From Chloranthus sessilifolius (Eukaryota > Streptophyta > Magnoliopsida > Chloranthales > Chloranthaceae): 64,000 nucleotides of DNA. The notes beneath the pieces are model-generated. The model did not search any database. It was not told the DNA's origin and saw only the letters and a list, made by a program, of their open reading frames with translations. Of the stretch, positions 36,020 to 46,161 are shown in pieces (within the stretch, counting starts at the first letter, position 1; each line of letters begins with the position of its first letter). The stretch lies in NCBI GenBank assembly GCA_021018995.1, contig CM037584.1, positions 176,346,317-176,410,316 on the forward strand, written 5' to 3'. A program made the translations under genes and the position numbers.

Positions 36020-37960
36020 GCTCTCCTCCACAACACTTTGAATGGGTATACATTTTGGATGGGTATGTTATTTATTGATGAAGTTATTGATTTTTTAATC
36101 TTTAAAAGACTAATTTTTGGGGAGCTTCAGAAGATAATTTTTGTTCATAACCTCTGAAATTATCTTGCTTCATATGTTTAGATTGTTCCTGCTGTTATCT
36201 TCTCCATATTCTAAGTTAATAATGTTGTGCTTTTTTTGCATATTGTTCACTGATTTGTTATTCTATTGGGTGATGGGGTGAACGACTATTGATTTGAGTA
36301 ATTCATTTAGCTGTTTTAGGTTCTAAAAATGACCAAGTTGAAGAGGAGATTGGAGTAGGTGAAGCTGAAGAGACTGAAGCAGGCGAGGATGATCGTGCTG
36401 ATGTTCATGAAATGGTGATAACGTGGAAGAGTGAGGATGGTAATGGCAGTGTTGGTGATTGTGGTGATCGTTGGTGGATTGTTGGTGATTGTGGTGGTTT
36501 GTTATTCTAATACATTGGTTTGACAATCTTATTTTTTATTTTTTAGCGCATTAGAGCTGTCATCAGATTTTAGCAAACTAAATACCTTGCATTAGAGCTG
36601 CCATCAGGTTTTAGCGAACTAAATACCTCGTTTAGGGCGCTTTGAACCAAAAAAATAACTAGATTTGACTAATGGTGCTGCCCCTAAGTGACAATAATCA
36701 TAGGCAAGGCTATCTATTCCTTCAGACTAATGGGAAACCTAGTAAGGAATGCTTAGCAGGTTTGATCCAAACTGTTGGGCTTTTTTTTTTTTTTTCCTTT
36801 TGTATTTTGAGTTGGGTTGGGTCAGCTCAACCTTACCTGATTAGGCTCAAGGCCTCAACTATAACCGAACCCAATGAGCAACTCCTCTGGTTGGGTTTCT
36901 TTTCTGCTTGTTAAATTTGTCATTCTTTGCGTTTCTTTTCTGCTTGTGGATTGGTTCCATATTTTGTCCATTTGAGGATTGGTCAACACTTTTGTAGCAT
37001 TTGGTGCACTTTCTGATATGACAAAATTAAATATATTGCTTTGTTTCATATTTGTTTTCTAAGCAGCCAATCAATGGGTATTTAGCTTTGCAAGTCCCTA
37101 TTTTCTGTTATCAGCTTTTAAGGTCTGTATTTATTAATTAATAAATAGTCTAAAAAAAGAAAGTTTATACAAGGCAGTTGAAGATTCTCATTTTAAAAAA
37201 AGGAGGGACACAGATTGTTTGGTTTTTCTGTAATAGCATTTGAATAATAAAAAAAGGAGGGACACAAAAAGCCTTCACCACAACATGTTTAGTTTTTCCT
37301 TCAGTTTTATACAAACTAAAACTGATGCTACTTAATCTATGGAAGCTGGTGGGTTGATTGACAGGTGGTGAGGAGAATGCATGACATGTGGAAGGGAACA
37401 AGCACGTGTCGGAATAATGGGAGATCGGCCGACAACACTTTGATGGAGATCCATTTTTTATTATTTAATATTATTTAATTTGAGTTGCTCAAAGTTTCTA
37501 GGTTTAACGACTTTGGAGGATCTTTAAAGTCTTAGCCGCAGGCATATTAGCCAATCTGGCCGTGAAGGTACCATTCTGTTTCTTTCAATTGAATGGAATG
37601 TTCTGAAGGTACCATTACATTTCTTTCTTCTACCATTAAAACTGATCCTACACTCTATATTGCTTTGTCGGATAGCCAATTTAAAGGTATTTTTTATGGC
37701 GAGATAAGAGGATTTGAGACCGGATGGAGAAATGGATGGCATGTGATTGCATTATAACAAAGGTATTTTAATTGCTCCCTTCTAAGGCATTATAACAAAG
37801 GATGCTGAAGCTAGTTCAAAGTTAATTTCCCATGTTAATTTCTAAATTTTAATGCTGTATGCTTTTATGAAAATTATAATTTTATAAACGGAGTTTTCCT
37901 TTTTACTAGATCTTTTTACTTGTTTAGATGATATATACTGATGCATCTTTTATATTTCAG
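36020..37960. other. CACTA interior, no gene identified
   Basis: A tandem duplication of about 47 bp lies at 36545-36630 (GCATTAGAGCTGCCATCAGG units). An acidic frame at about 36325-36500 reads EEEIGVGEAEETEAGEDDRA and could be a captured exon of unknown origin. Two copies of AAAGGAGGGACACA are near 37195 and 37255. Confidence 0.4.
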
Positions 37961-38055
37961 ACTCCTACACACGTGTGTTTGATAACAGACTTTTGCGCTG
38001 GTGGTGAGCTATTTGCATTGCTTGATATATTTTGTTCCCTGATGACTTTCACAGA

Positions 38056-38135
38056 TTCCTTGTAGCAACCCAATCGGTGTTGGTACACAGTAGCATTGGC
38101 AATTCCTTGTAGCAACCCAATCGGTGTTGTGGTGT
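38056..38135. repeat. Short direct duplication
   Basis: Two copies of ATTCCTTGTAGCAACCCAAT followed by CGGTGTTG, 45 bp apart. Another local duplication (TTTTAGGTAATTTC with CAGTCACGAGCATCTAT) lies at about 39192-39293. Confidence 0.6.
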
Positions 38136-40972
38136 TGTTCGCCTGATTCGATAAGGAAAAGTAATTTCCAAAAGGATGGAAAATATTTGTTAACATGAAA
38201 GGTTTTTAACCATGACTAAAGAATCAGTTTTAAAGTGTTTTAAAAGACTAAAATGAGCCAGATTTTGTTATTCAGTTTATCGTATAATCCATTGGCATAT
38301 TTGCAGATGCCTACTTACATTAATTGTATAGCTAGTTGGGCATCTATCTCCATTATGTCTCCTTGGGACTACCGCTCCGAAGAGGTAGGGCTTGCTGAGT
38401 GGTGGTTCTTTACTCACTCCTGCTTTTATCTGAGAGAGGAATCGAGGACAGAAAGGTAGAGCATTGCAGAAGATAGCAGAGTGAAGAAGAAGGTAAGTCC
38501 ATGAGAGTATATATTGTAAAAATGTGAGAAGTAGTCAGCGAGTTGTGTATAGTAGGAGACTCCAGTTATTAACAAGTCAGTTGTACTTATACACATTTTG
38601 GCCTAATATGGAAATGGAACAAAATTTCTGTTGGTTGTGCATATTAATTGTTGCATTTGAATTATTGTTCTGTTATATGCTTCTATTCTAGTCCCTTTGT
38701 TGCCAGGTCCTATATGTTTGTGTGAATGACACATCCAATCTGGATAGGTGGATTTGGGGTGTTAGTTTGGTATTAGAGCCTAGGTTTTGGCAACCGCTAT
38801 GCACAATGCATGGTGTTGGGACTTGTGGAGTATTGGCGTCTCAACGGTCTCTAAGCATTGTATGTGGGGACACTGACCTATAATATTGATTGTGTCAGGA
38901 AGACAAGATGCCTAAACTTTTTTGATTTTTGATTTTTCATCAGGGAACAAAATCTGACTTCTACAGACATCCTGCCAGAAATCTGTGAAAGTCATCTTTT
39001 GACAGATATATTTGGTAGTTATAAAAATATATTTTGTTCCCTGAACACACGTGTGTTCAGTTTTGAGGCCCCAACTCAAATATATTTTGTAGGCTTATAT
39101 TTTATTAAATAGTTATTCAGTTACCTTTGAATTATATATTTATTAGATATTTATGCAGTTATTTGTGCGTTTTTCTCCTTGAGGTTTATTCAGTCACGAG
39201 CATCTATTGGATCCTTTTAGGTAATTTCAGTCACGAGCATCTATAAACTGATCCATGGCTTTCATACTATTGGATCCTTTTAGGTAATTTCATTTCATTT
39301 TACATTTCACTATTCAAATAAGATGTTAAGTTTATGTAACCAATTAGTAGTCAATTAAATTGTAATCTCCTTTGATGAGGTTTCATGATCACATGTATTA
39401 AGAGAGTTGCAGAGTCTCTGCCCATTTATTATAAAAATTAAAAATTATATTCGAGTATATTTATAATTAAAATCTTTAAATGCCACTATGTAGCAAGTGC
39501 CTTTTCAAACATGGAAGAGGTCATATAGGGTCTTTTTGGTTTATCATTTAATTTTGTCTAAAGGTCTCAAATTTTGTGAAAATATTGAAAAATGAGAAAA
39601 AGGAGTGTGTGTGTGTGTGTCCTAAGAAGCTTTGGCTCTGCTTTTGGCACCACTCACCAGTCACCACCATGAATGCTGAAAGTATTGGATTGCATGTTCA
39701 TTGAGTTCGTGATTGGAACTTATCTCTTGAACGTGGTTATGGGTAGTGTAGATTCATTTTTCTTATTTGTAGTTTTTTGAGATTGACTGGTCAATGGTGT
39801 TAGATTCATTTATACCAGCTTAAATATAAGTTCTAAAAGCATGTAACAATTTCCACAAGAGGCCTTTTGCAAAGTAAATGACAGGAGCTTAAAGCCAGAA
39901 GAAAAGCTTTGCTAATAATAGCACACACAGAAAAAGACAAGCCTCTTTAAAAAGAAGTTCTTGGCTATTGGGTTCTTAGCTAACTGTTGTAATTTCGGAA
40001 GCTCGTTATATGGAATTTGATTATTTTTATTTCTGAGGATATGAATCAGGACCTTGTAATGGACTACTTTGTTGGCAAACCACCAAACATTATAAAGGAA
40101 AGGTAAACCACCAAACATTATTGTATCTCTTAGTATTTCAGGTAATTTATTTATTTATATTTTTTGTCAGTAAACCTTTAATTTTAGCATACAAGGGACA
40201 TGAGTCTTTTTTGTTTATATATTAAACTAGGTTAAGCAAGGAACTCGTGTTCCTTCACATAAGCCTGGAAGCTTTTCATTGTTTGGACGCTGTTTGAAGT
40301 CAAGGACACTGAAGAACAGGTGAAGATGGAGTGGCAAATATCAAAGATTTGGGATTTCAATTTCAGTTTTCTTTATTCTATTTTTACATGGGAAATGGTT
40401 TCACCATTTGCACTGAGATTTTCATATTTCGGTGGCGTGATTTTTCCAAAGAAGCGGGATCTCACCAACCATGTTGCACAAATTATGTCATTTTTGGGGT
40501 GGGTCACGCTTGCACCCAATCATGTGGTGCCTTACGAGGTTTTTAACTCAGGTGCCCTTTTACAAATGAGCCATTTTTGGGGGGGATATAAGAGAAAAAA
40601 ATACTGTGGTGGGTCCTGTCATTAGCTTTTGCTTTTGCTATTTTTATTTAATTTTCATAAATGTAAACCACTATTGTTTTCCCAATAGTTTATAGTTATG
40701 AGTTCATGGCTGTGTAATGGCCACTTTTTGATGGTTTTATTCATCTGATAATTGGAACAAAATCTGTGTGATTCAGTTCTTATTGGTTACATGTTCCAGT
40801 TCTTGGCATGTATACATATTAAAAGAGTTGGTATTAGGTAACCCGAACCAAATGCCGGCGGATATTGTTGAGCACCAAATCAGTTGAAGGTCAGAAGTGT
40901 ACTGTCACTGTTTTGGTTTGTTACTTTTTACGTGGTATGAACTTCAGTCTTAATCCAAATTTCCTTGTCCAG
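38136..40972. other. CACTA interior between the two phototropin pieces
   Basis: No protein family recognised. Overlapping frames at 40320-40625 look non-coding. A palindromic ACACACGTGTGT is at about 39045. Confidence 0.4.
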
Positions 40973-41411
40973 GTTTTATGTTGCAGAGGTTGCAATTGGC
41001 TTGGAATATCTTCATTTTCTAGGTAATTTTTTCAACTGATATCAACATAATCAGTTATACTTGGAAAAAAAGTTGGGAGTTAAAAACCAAAATGGGTTAT
41101 CCATGCAAGTAATTTTTTTATCAGAAACACATAACCACTCATTTTGACAGTTAAATAACTGCATATTACAAACCCCCCACCAATATAATGTAATCTTAAA
41201 TCATTTCCAGATTATTAGATTTGTTTTGTAGCTAATGGTTTTTAGTCATATGTACCTTTGTTTTAGTCTTTTTAATTCTTTATATCTCATCGACAAGAAT
41301 TATCCAGATTTACTTTTTTCTTCTCAACATGAACAGGGACGACTGTTTTGTGAGAATCTCTCTTTTAGCATTCTGTTGCTAAAATAAGTAATTGTGGAAT
41401 GAACTTAACTG

Positions 41412-41573
41412 ATGTGGAATTTTATTTATTTTTAAATTTGGAGGGTAAAATAAGTAATTGTGGTAGATACCAATGAAATCTGGTTTTTGCAAATAAGAGC
41501 AGAATTCCCTGCATCATTAAGTCTTTTTGTGCTCTTATATCATTGATATCTTAATCCTTACTATCGTTGATAT
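41412..41573. repeat. Direct repeat left of the NLA piece
   Basis: About 160 bp starting GTGGAATTTTATTTATTTTT, near-identical to 42622-42775. Confidence 0.75.
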
Positions 41574-41589
41574 CTTTTGCTCTGTTCAG

Positions 41590-42408
41590 ATTCATTACTC
41601 GAAGCAAGGGCAACCTTTCAAGTCCCAAGCCCTAAGTATGCATATTGAAGTATTGCAATCTCCGTGGCTCTGTGAATTGATGGCTTTTCACATTAACTTG
41701 AGAAAGCAAGCCCGATACGAGGGCAGTTACGGGGTTGTTTGAGGACTGCTTGCTCTTATTTGATGGCGGAAAGCTGACGCTTTCGTGTGCTTTGTTTGAT
41801 TCTATGAAGGTTGAGATTGATCTGATTTGTTCGATCTGTTTGGTAAGTTGTTCGATATGTATCGGAAAACCGATATTTTGATCCATGCTTGCAATCTCTC
41901 AAGTAAATCTGAGCCGATCGTTATGATGCCGAAATTGATGGCTGATATATGTTTTATATTGTACGATTTCTATTTAAAACTTTTGTTCATTGATTTAGAG
42001 TAATTGATAGAAGAACATAAACCAACGTTATAAAATGACCAAATAATCATCTTGGTATATGGAAGCACACAAATATACTTATATTTAGCATAAATATATT
42101 CATATCTGCAACATGAATCTAACATTTACTTTGATTTTGTTGGGTTTTATGGTGATAAAAAAAAAAAATTAATGTTTATGGGTGGTCTGATTATAACAAA
42201 AAACCATTGGTAATTTCGTATGTGTGATTAATACGTTTTATTTTTATTGTAATTTTCATCTTTATTTCAGGATACGGTGTTCGATCCAGTGTCTCTTACA
42301 TGTGGTCACATATTTTGCTACATGTGTGCTTGTTCTGCTGCATCAGTGACCATCGTTGATGGACTAAAGGCCGCAGAGCCTAAAGCAAAATGCCCTCTAT
42401 GTCGACAG
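41590..42408 (+). pseudogene. NLA: NLA/BAH1-like RING ubiquitin ligase fragment
   Basis: Exon piece 41590-41842 reads [20 protein letters not shown] and [19 protein letters not shown], then after a frame change near 41735 [20 protein letters not shown] and ends [11 protein letters not shown]. The next exon, 42271-42408, is open and reads [36 protein letters not shown] and KCPLCRQ. Together they hold the C-terminal part of NLA (BAH1), an SPX-RING E3 ligase that controls nitrate and phosphate transporters. All RING cysteines and the histidine ([17 protein letters not shown]) remain. The N-terminal SPX domain and the last exon are missing, and the frameshift in the first piece makes it a pseudogene. 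Splice signals around both pieces are conserved, so the copy came from DNA with introns rather than from mRNA. Confidence 0.85.
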
Positions 42409-42621
42409 GTAAATATCACCTATCTATTCTTCTTTTCTTGTTTTTTCTTCTAAAATTTGTTATGACCCCAAATTAATAAGAGCTAAACTTTCGACTCCAT
42501 TAATGCCTAGGCATTACTGATAGATTGGTTAGGTCCTTAAAAAATGGGATCGTAATTACGTGTCTCAAGTTGAAGTCCCGGAAGGGGCAACCTGGGGAGA
42601 GGGCTATGTAGGGGCCCACAA

Positions 42622-42775
42622 AAAGTGGAATTTTATTTATTTTTAAATTTGGAGGGTAAAATAAGTAATTGTGGTAGATACCAATGAAATCTGGTTTTTG
42701 CAAATAAGAGCAGAATTCCCTGCATCATAAGTCTTTTTGTGCTCTTATATCGTTGATATCTTAATCCTTACTATG
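42622..42775. repeat. Direct repeat right of the NLA piece
   Basis: Second copy of the 41412-41573 sequence, in the same orientation. Confidence 0.75.
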
Positions 42776-42841
42776 TTGTGTACACTCTATGACTCGATTC
42801 TTGGAGAAATTATTAACTTTTTTTTTTTTTGAATTTGATAG

Positions 42842-42990
42842 GAATGGCAGTTGCTAGAGATCTAGTAGGGAAGAACAACCATATAATCTCTATGATTGGA
42901 GATGGAGCCATGACTACTGGACAAGCTTACGAAGCCATGACTACTGGATACCTCTAAAAATGAGAGTCATTATTTGTATAAATAAATTTG
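42842..42990 (+). pseudogene. DXS: DXS (1-deoxy-D-xylulose-5-phosphate synthase) exon fragment
   Basis: After a T-rich tract and AG, the plus strand reads [20 protein letters not shown] then [12 protein letters not shown]. This is the thiamine-diphosphate binding segment (GDGAMT) of DXS, the first enzyme of the plastid MEP isoprenoid pathway. After GYL a stop follows, but the next frame resumes KMRVII, as in the GYLDxxMxVIL of the family, so one indel broke it. Only about 45 residues out of roughly 700 remain. Confidence 0.8.
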
Positions 42991-43197
42991 TTGTTAATGA
43001 AATTGCGGTGTCGTGAATTAAAATTTACTTTTCTGAATGAGCTTTGACCATGTTAATGTTTATGCTAATGTGAGTATATAAATGCATGTTATGGATTTTC
43101 ATAAAAAAAATAAAATAAAATGGAGGTTATAGATGTGTACTGCTAGACAATATTGTCCTGGAGCAAAAAAATTAAATAGCATTAAAAATAAAAAAAA

Positions 43198-43495
43198 TAT
43201 TGGAGACGACTTTTGGTCGTCTCCAATAACAGGCAATCACTTATCGGAGACGGCCAAAAGCCGTCTCTAATAATAAGAGATGACTTATTAGAGACGGCTT
43301 TAAGCTGTCTCCAACATATCTTTGGAGACGGTCATATGCCGTCTCCAATAACTTTGACTATGAGGGACAGCTTCCATTTAGTCTCCAAAAATAATGGAGA
43401 CGGGACTATTTGAGACTACATGGAAGCCGTCTCCAATACTATTGGAGACGACTTAGACACCTTTGGAGACTGCCAAAAGCCGTCTCCAATAAACA
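43198..43495. repeat. CACTA subterminal repeat array
   Basis: About ten GGAGACGGC / GCCGTCTCC units alternate in direct and inverted order, many as small hairpins around TTTTGG (for example ATTGGAGACGACTTTTGG followed by its complement). Such arrays are the binding sites for TnpA-type proteins just inside CACTA ends. The array ends 5 bp before the ACATTTTTTGTAGTA terminus. The left side resembles the right in mirror image (AAAAAAAATATTGGAGACG), so this might also be a small CACTA MITE. Confidence 0.7.
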
Positions 43496-43949
43496 CATTT
43501 TTTGTAGTATTTTTAGAAGTATACAAGCATAACTCTCATTAATTGTGGCTCACATTTAAAGAATTTGACTTTTGTCCATTTATCATTTTTAAATTATGAT
43601 TATAGATTTGGTCTAAGATTACACATGAGCTCTTTTTCAATCTCATATATAAGAAGGTTAAAGTCGTTAACAAAGGTGAGATTTTCGATTTTCAGTTTGT
43701 AAACACGCAATTTATACGAGGAGATTGAATTTTATATTAAAAAAAGCAAGCTATTTATATGATTTATAATTTTCAGTGGAGTTCACAAAAAATAATGAAA
43801 TGACTGTTGGTGTGAATAGAGGTACCATAAAATATGAAATCAGTTGCATAATAATCTTAAGATTTGAAATGTTGAATCAATTTGTCAGAGTTTCAATTTT
43901 GTTTTGGATTTCATTGAACGCGAGAAGTTTTAAATTCTACAAGGCATAC

Positions 43950-44125
43950 ATCCCAAAAAGTGATTATTAAATCAAGTTTGAGTATTGTGTCTCATTTTAT
44001 TTAAGGGTCACTTTTTGGTATTGTGTGCCATGTGATTTAACGGTTACTTTTTTGTACGTGTTAGGTTGAATAAAAATTGTATGTTGGTACACTCATGACC
44101 TCAAGATCGATAGGAGATTGGAACA
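43950..44125. repeat. Foldback family, shortened copy in unit 2
   Basis: Counterpart of 32640-32815. Confidence 0.5.
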
Positions 44126-44164
44126 AAAAAAGAAAAACAAATTCGTTAGACTTTTTCTTCTTCT

Positions 44165-44194
44165 CTCACGTGTAACGCACGTGCATTCCACTAG
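44165..44194 (+). mobile_element. Helitron 3' terminus, second copy
   Basis: ACGTGTAACGCACGTGCATT, then CCA and CTAG (44191-44194) followed by T and a TA tract. It differs little from the Helitron C end at 32847-32876. It arose by the tandem duplication, not by a separate insertion. Confidence 0.7.
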
Positions 44195-44204
44195 TGTATA
44201 TATA

Positions 44205-44545
44205 TATATATGGGAGCTAGTCCCATCCTCCAAGGTCCACGTGGAGGTACACATGGCACCCAAAACACTCTTTGGTTGTCACGTGGTGCACGGGTGGATG
44301 ATTTAGATTAATTTAAAAAAAGAAATTTCAAAAAAAACTTTTTAAAAGCATAAGTGAATGTTTAACTAGTTTTAATGATCTACATTTCACGGCTCAAAAA
44401 TACATGGGGAAGATGAGTTTTCAAAACTATTTTTTTTTAAATATGATCTAAGCAATGCACATGAGGTCCATGCGGCATTAAAACAATATTTTGGATGCCA
44501 CGTGGACCTCCGCCTGGAACCTTAGACGACGGTGATCGGGTCAAC
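44205..44545. repeat. Foldback element, second family, copy in unit 2
   Basis: The ends CCATCCTCCAAGGTCCACG and GACCTCCGCCTGGAACCTTAG pair as inverted repeats. Counterpart of 32937-33297. Confidence 0.65.
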
Positions 44546-45168
44546 TCAAATTTCCTTTTATAGTTTTTCTTAGGATATTTGACCCTAATGGACTCCACAC
44601 CCCATCTTTTTCACTCATTTCATTGAATTTTTTACATGTCATGATCTCCACCTAATTTTATCCAAAATTTTATTTAAACTCCAATTAGCTCTTCTAAGCC
44701 TACCCAATTAGTGCATCCTTATCCCTTAGCAATCTTAGATGAGGGACATGTGTCTCAATCCAAGGGTTAATCTTAGAGGAAATTAGCACAATTCTTGTGC
44801 TTGTTATCAATCATAGTTTGACATTTGTCTTCCCACATGACAATATTTAATTGACTCATTTTTTCTACTAGCACAACTCTTGGATGAAAATCATTTGTCT
44901 AATTCAAGGGTTGTCATTGACTGTCATTAGAGGAGAGAAACATCCCTCACGCTGCTCCGCAACTGTCATATGTGCATGCGTGTCTGCTCCTCGATTCTCG
45001 AGGCTGTCTCTGCCGAATGGCCGTATAAAAAAAAATACAAGCCATTGTGCTTTTGAATGAGCCAATAGGAGCTTGACATGTAGCCTTAGCTACCCAATTT
45101 CCTATAAATAGAAACTTTCTCCTCCAAAGGCATGAAATTATTAAATTTCTAAATCCTAGTTCTTTCTT
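44546..45168. repeat. LTR-like stretch in unit 2 (no gene)
   Basis: Matches 33298-33877, with a private GC-rich block at 44942-45030. Related in part to the tandem units at 20907-21330. Confidence 0.5.
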
Positions 45169-45846
45169 AGATATCTCACACTCTTAGCTTAGATCTAGAT
45201 CTAAAATCCAAATCAGAGCTCATAGGTCTCTAATCCTCTCATCTACACCATCCATTGCCTCTCAAGTTTAGCCTCTCAAATCAAGCCACCGGTCAAGATC
45301 AAGTCTCCCAAATCCCTATTTATTCTTCCCCTATCTATTATATTGCTTGTATTTTTCTATTTTCACTTCTCCTTGCTCCATTGTTAAGGTCTTACTCCGT
45401 CGAAATTATAGCGGCTTAAGGCTTAACCTTGCGGTCCAATTGCCTTTGGGCAAGGGTACGTTCCACCAAATTTACCGTTTAAATTTGTCCCATTTTGCCC
45501 ATCTTAGCCATTTATAGTTGGAGAGCCATATTAACTGGGTCAAGCCTCATTTTTAAGGCGAATTTGGATTTATAAATCTAATAAATTCACATAATTTTTG
45601 AGCTTGTAGGAATCAACATAATTCTTTTATTTTTTATAATTTCGATAGCCTAATCATGTGTCAGAGAGAGAGAAATGTCTTAGGATATAATTTAAGAAGA
45701 GAAGTTTTAGGAGGGCGGTTGAACTATTGCTGCTAAAAAATAGGAGAGACTGAAGTAGGGTATTTGGTTGAGACGCCTAAAAGATAAGAGAGAGAAAGAG
45801 ATAGAGAGAGAGAGAGAGCTCATCTGTGCATTTATTTAGATGTGGC
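45169..45846. other. No gene recognised
   Basis: Moderately GC-richer DNA (45380-45560) of unknown origin, ending in GA-rich tracts at 45785-45820. Confidence 0.4.
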
Positions 45847-46161
45847 CAGGGCCGGCCCTGAGGTTTTGGGGCCTAAGGCGAGTTCTTAAATTGGAGCTCC
45901 TCTTTCATATTAACCTTAAAAAAAGAAAGGGAGCCCATACTTGCACACGGTTTTCAAGTGTTTGCACCGAATTTAAAGAGAGACTTGGTATTTTAGGGAC
46001 ATGTGATATATAAAAATGCAATATAGGCCGTCTGATTTGAAGTTCATGATCAATAGATCTTTGGTACATAAAATTGGAGCAAAATACGATACTTGTCATA
46101 CGATCTATTGTAGTCAACTATGGAATTATATAATAGCCTTTGACATCACTTAATCAAATGA

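Larger units (their letters stand above)
37961..41022 (+). pseudogene. PHOT2: Phototropin (PHOT2-like) kinase domain fragment
   Basis: Two exon-like pieces follow AG acceptors. 37961-38026 encodes TPTHVCLITDFCAGGELFAL plus LD, and 40973-41022 encodes FYVAEVAIGLEYLHFLG followed by a GT. They match consecutive parts of the phototropin AGC-VIII kinase domain: the hinge with ITDFC-GGELFALLD and the helix RFYAAEVVIGLEYLHCLG. Phototropins are blue-light receptor kinases at the plasma membrane. The residues joining the two (KQPMK..EDSAR) are missing and nearly 3 kb of other DNA lies between. LOV domains, the ATP lysine region and the catalytic HRD and DFD loops are absent. This is a non-functional piece carried in the CACTA-like insert. 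Confidence 0.75.
34255..43511. mobile_element. CACTA (En/Spm) transposon, about 9.3 kb, carrying host gene pieces
   Basis: The borders come from comparison with the empty tandem copy at about 32285. The right end reads TTTTTTGTAGTA, one base from the complement of the CACTACAAAAAA terminus usual for plant CACTA elements. It is preceded by a subterminal array of inverted GGAGACGGC units. The left terminus was not recognised and may be eroded. Inside are an En/Spm-type gene (34641-36019) and pieces of phototropin, NLA and DXS genes. No TnpD-like (Transposase_21) frame was found, so movement would need help. The long (TA)n at 34506-34565 lies near the left border. Confidence 0.6.
33878..45168. 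repeat. Tandem duplication, unit 2, split by a 9.3 kb insertion
   Basis: 33878-34254 matches 31672-32280 in blocks and 43527-45168 matches from about 32285 to 33877. The intervening 34255-43511 has no counterpart in unit 1 and is the CACTA-like insert. A further extra block of about 90 bp is at 44942-45030. Confidence 0.65.

Noticed and set aside
38771-38790. TTGGTATTAGAGCC, similar to a Met-tRNA primer binding site
   Set aside because: No LTR edge was found just before it and no gag or pol piece follows, so one short match is not enough to call an element.
40320-40625. 101-codon frame MKMEWQISKIWDF and its neighbour
   Set aside because: The residues do not match a known family. It probably lies in intron-like filler of the CACTA insert.
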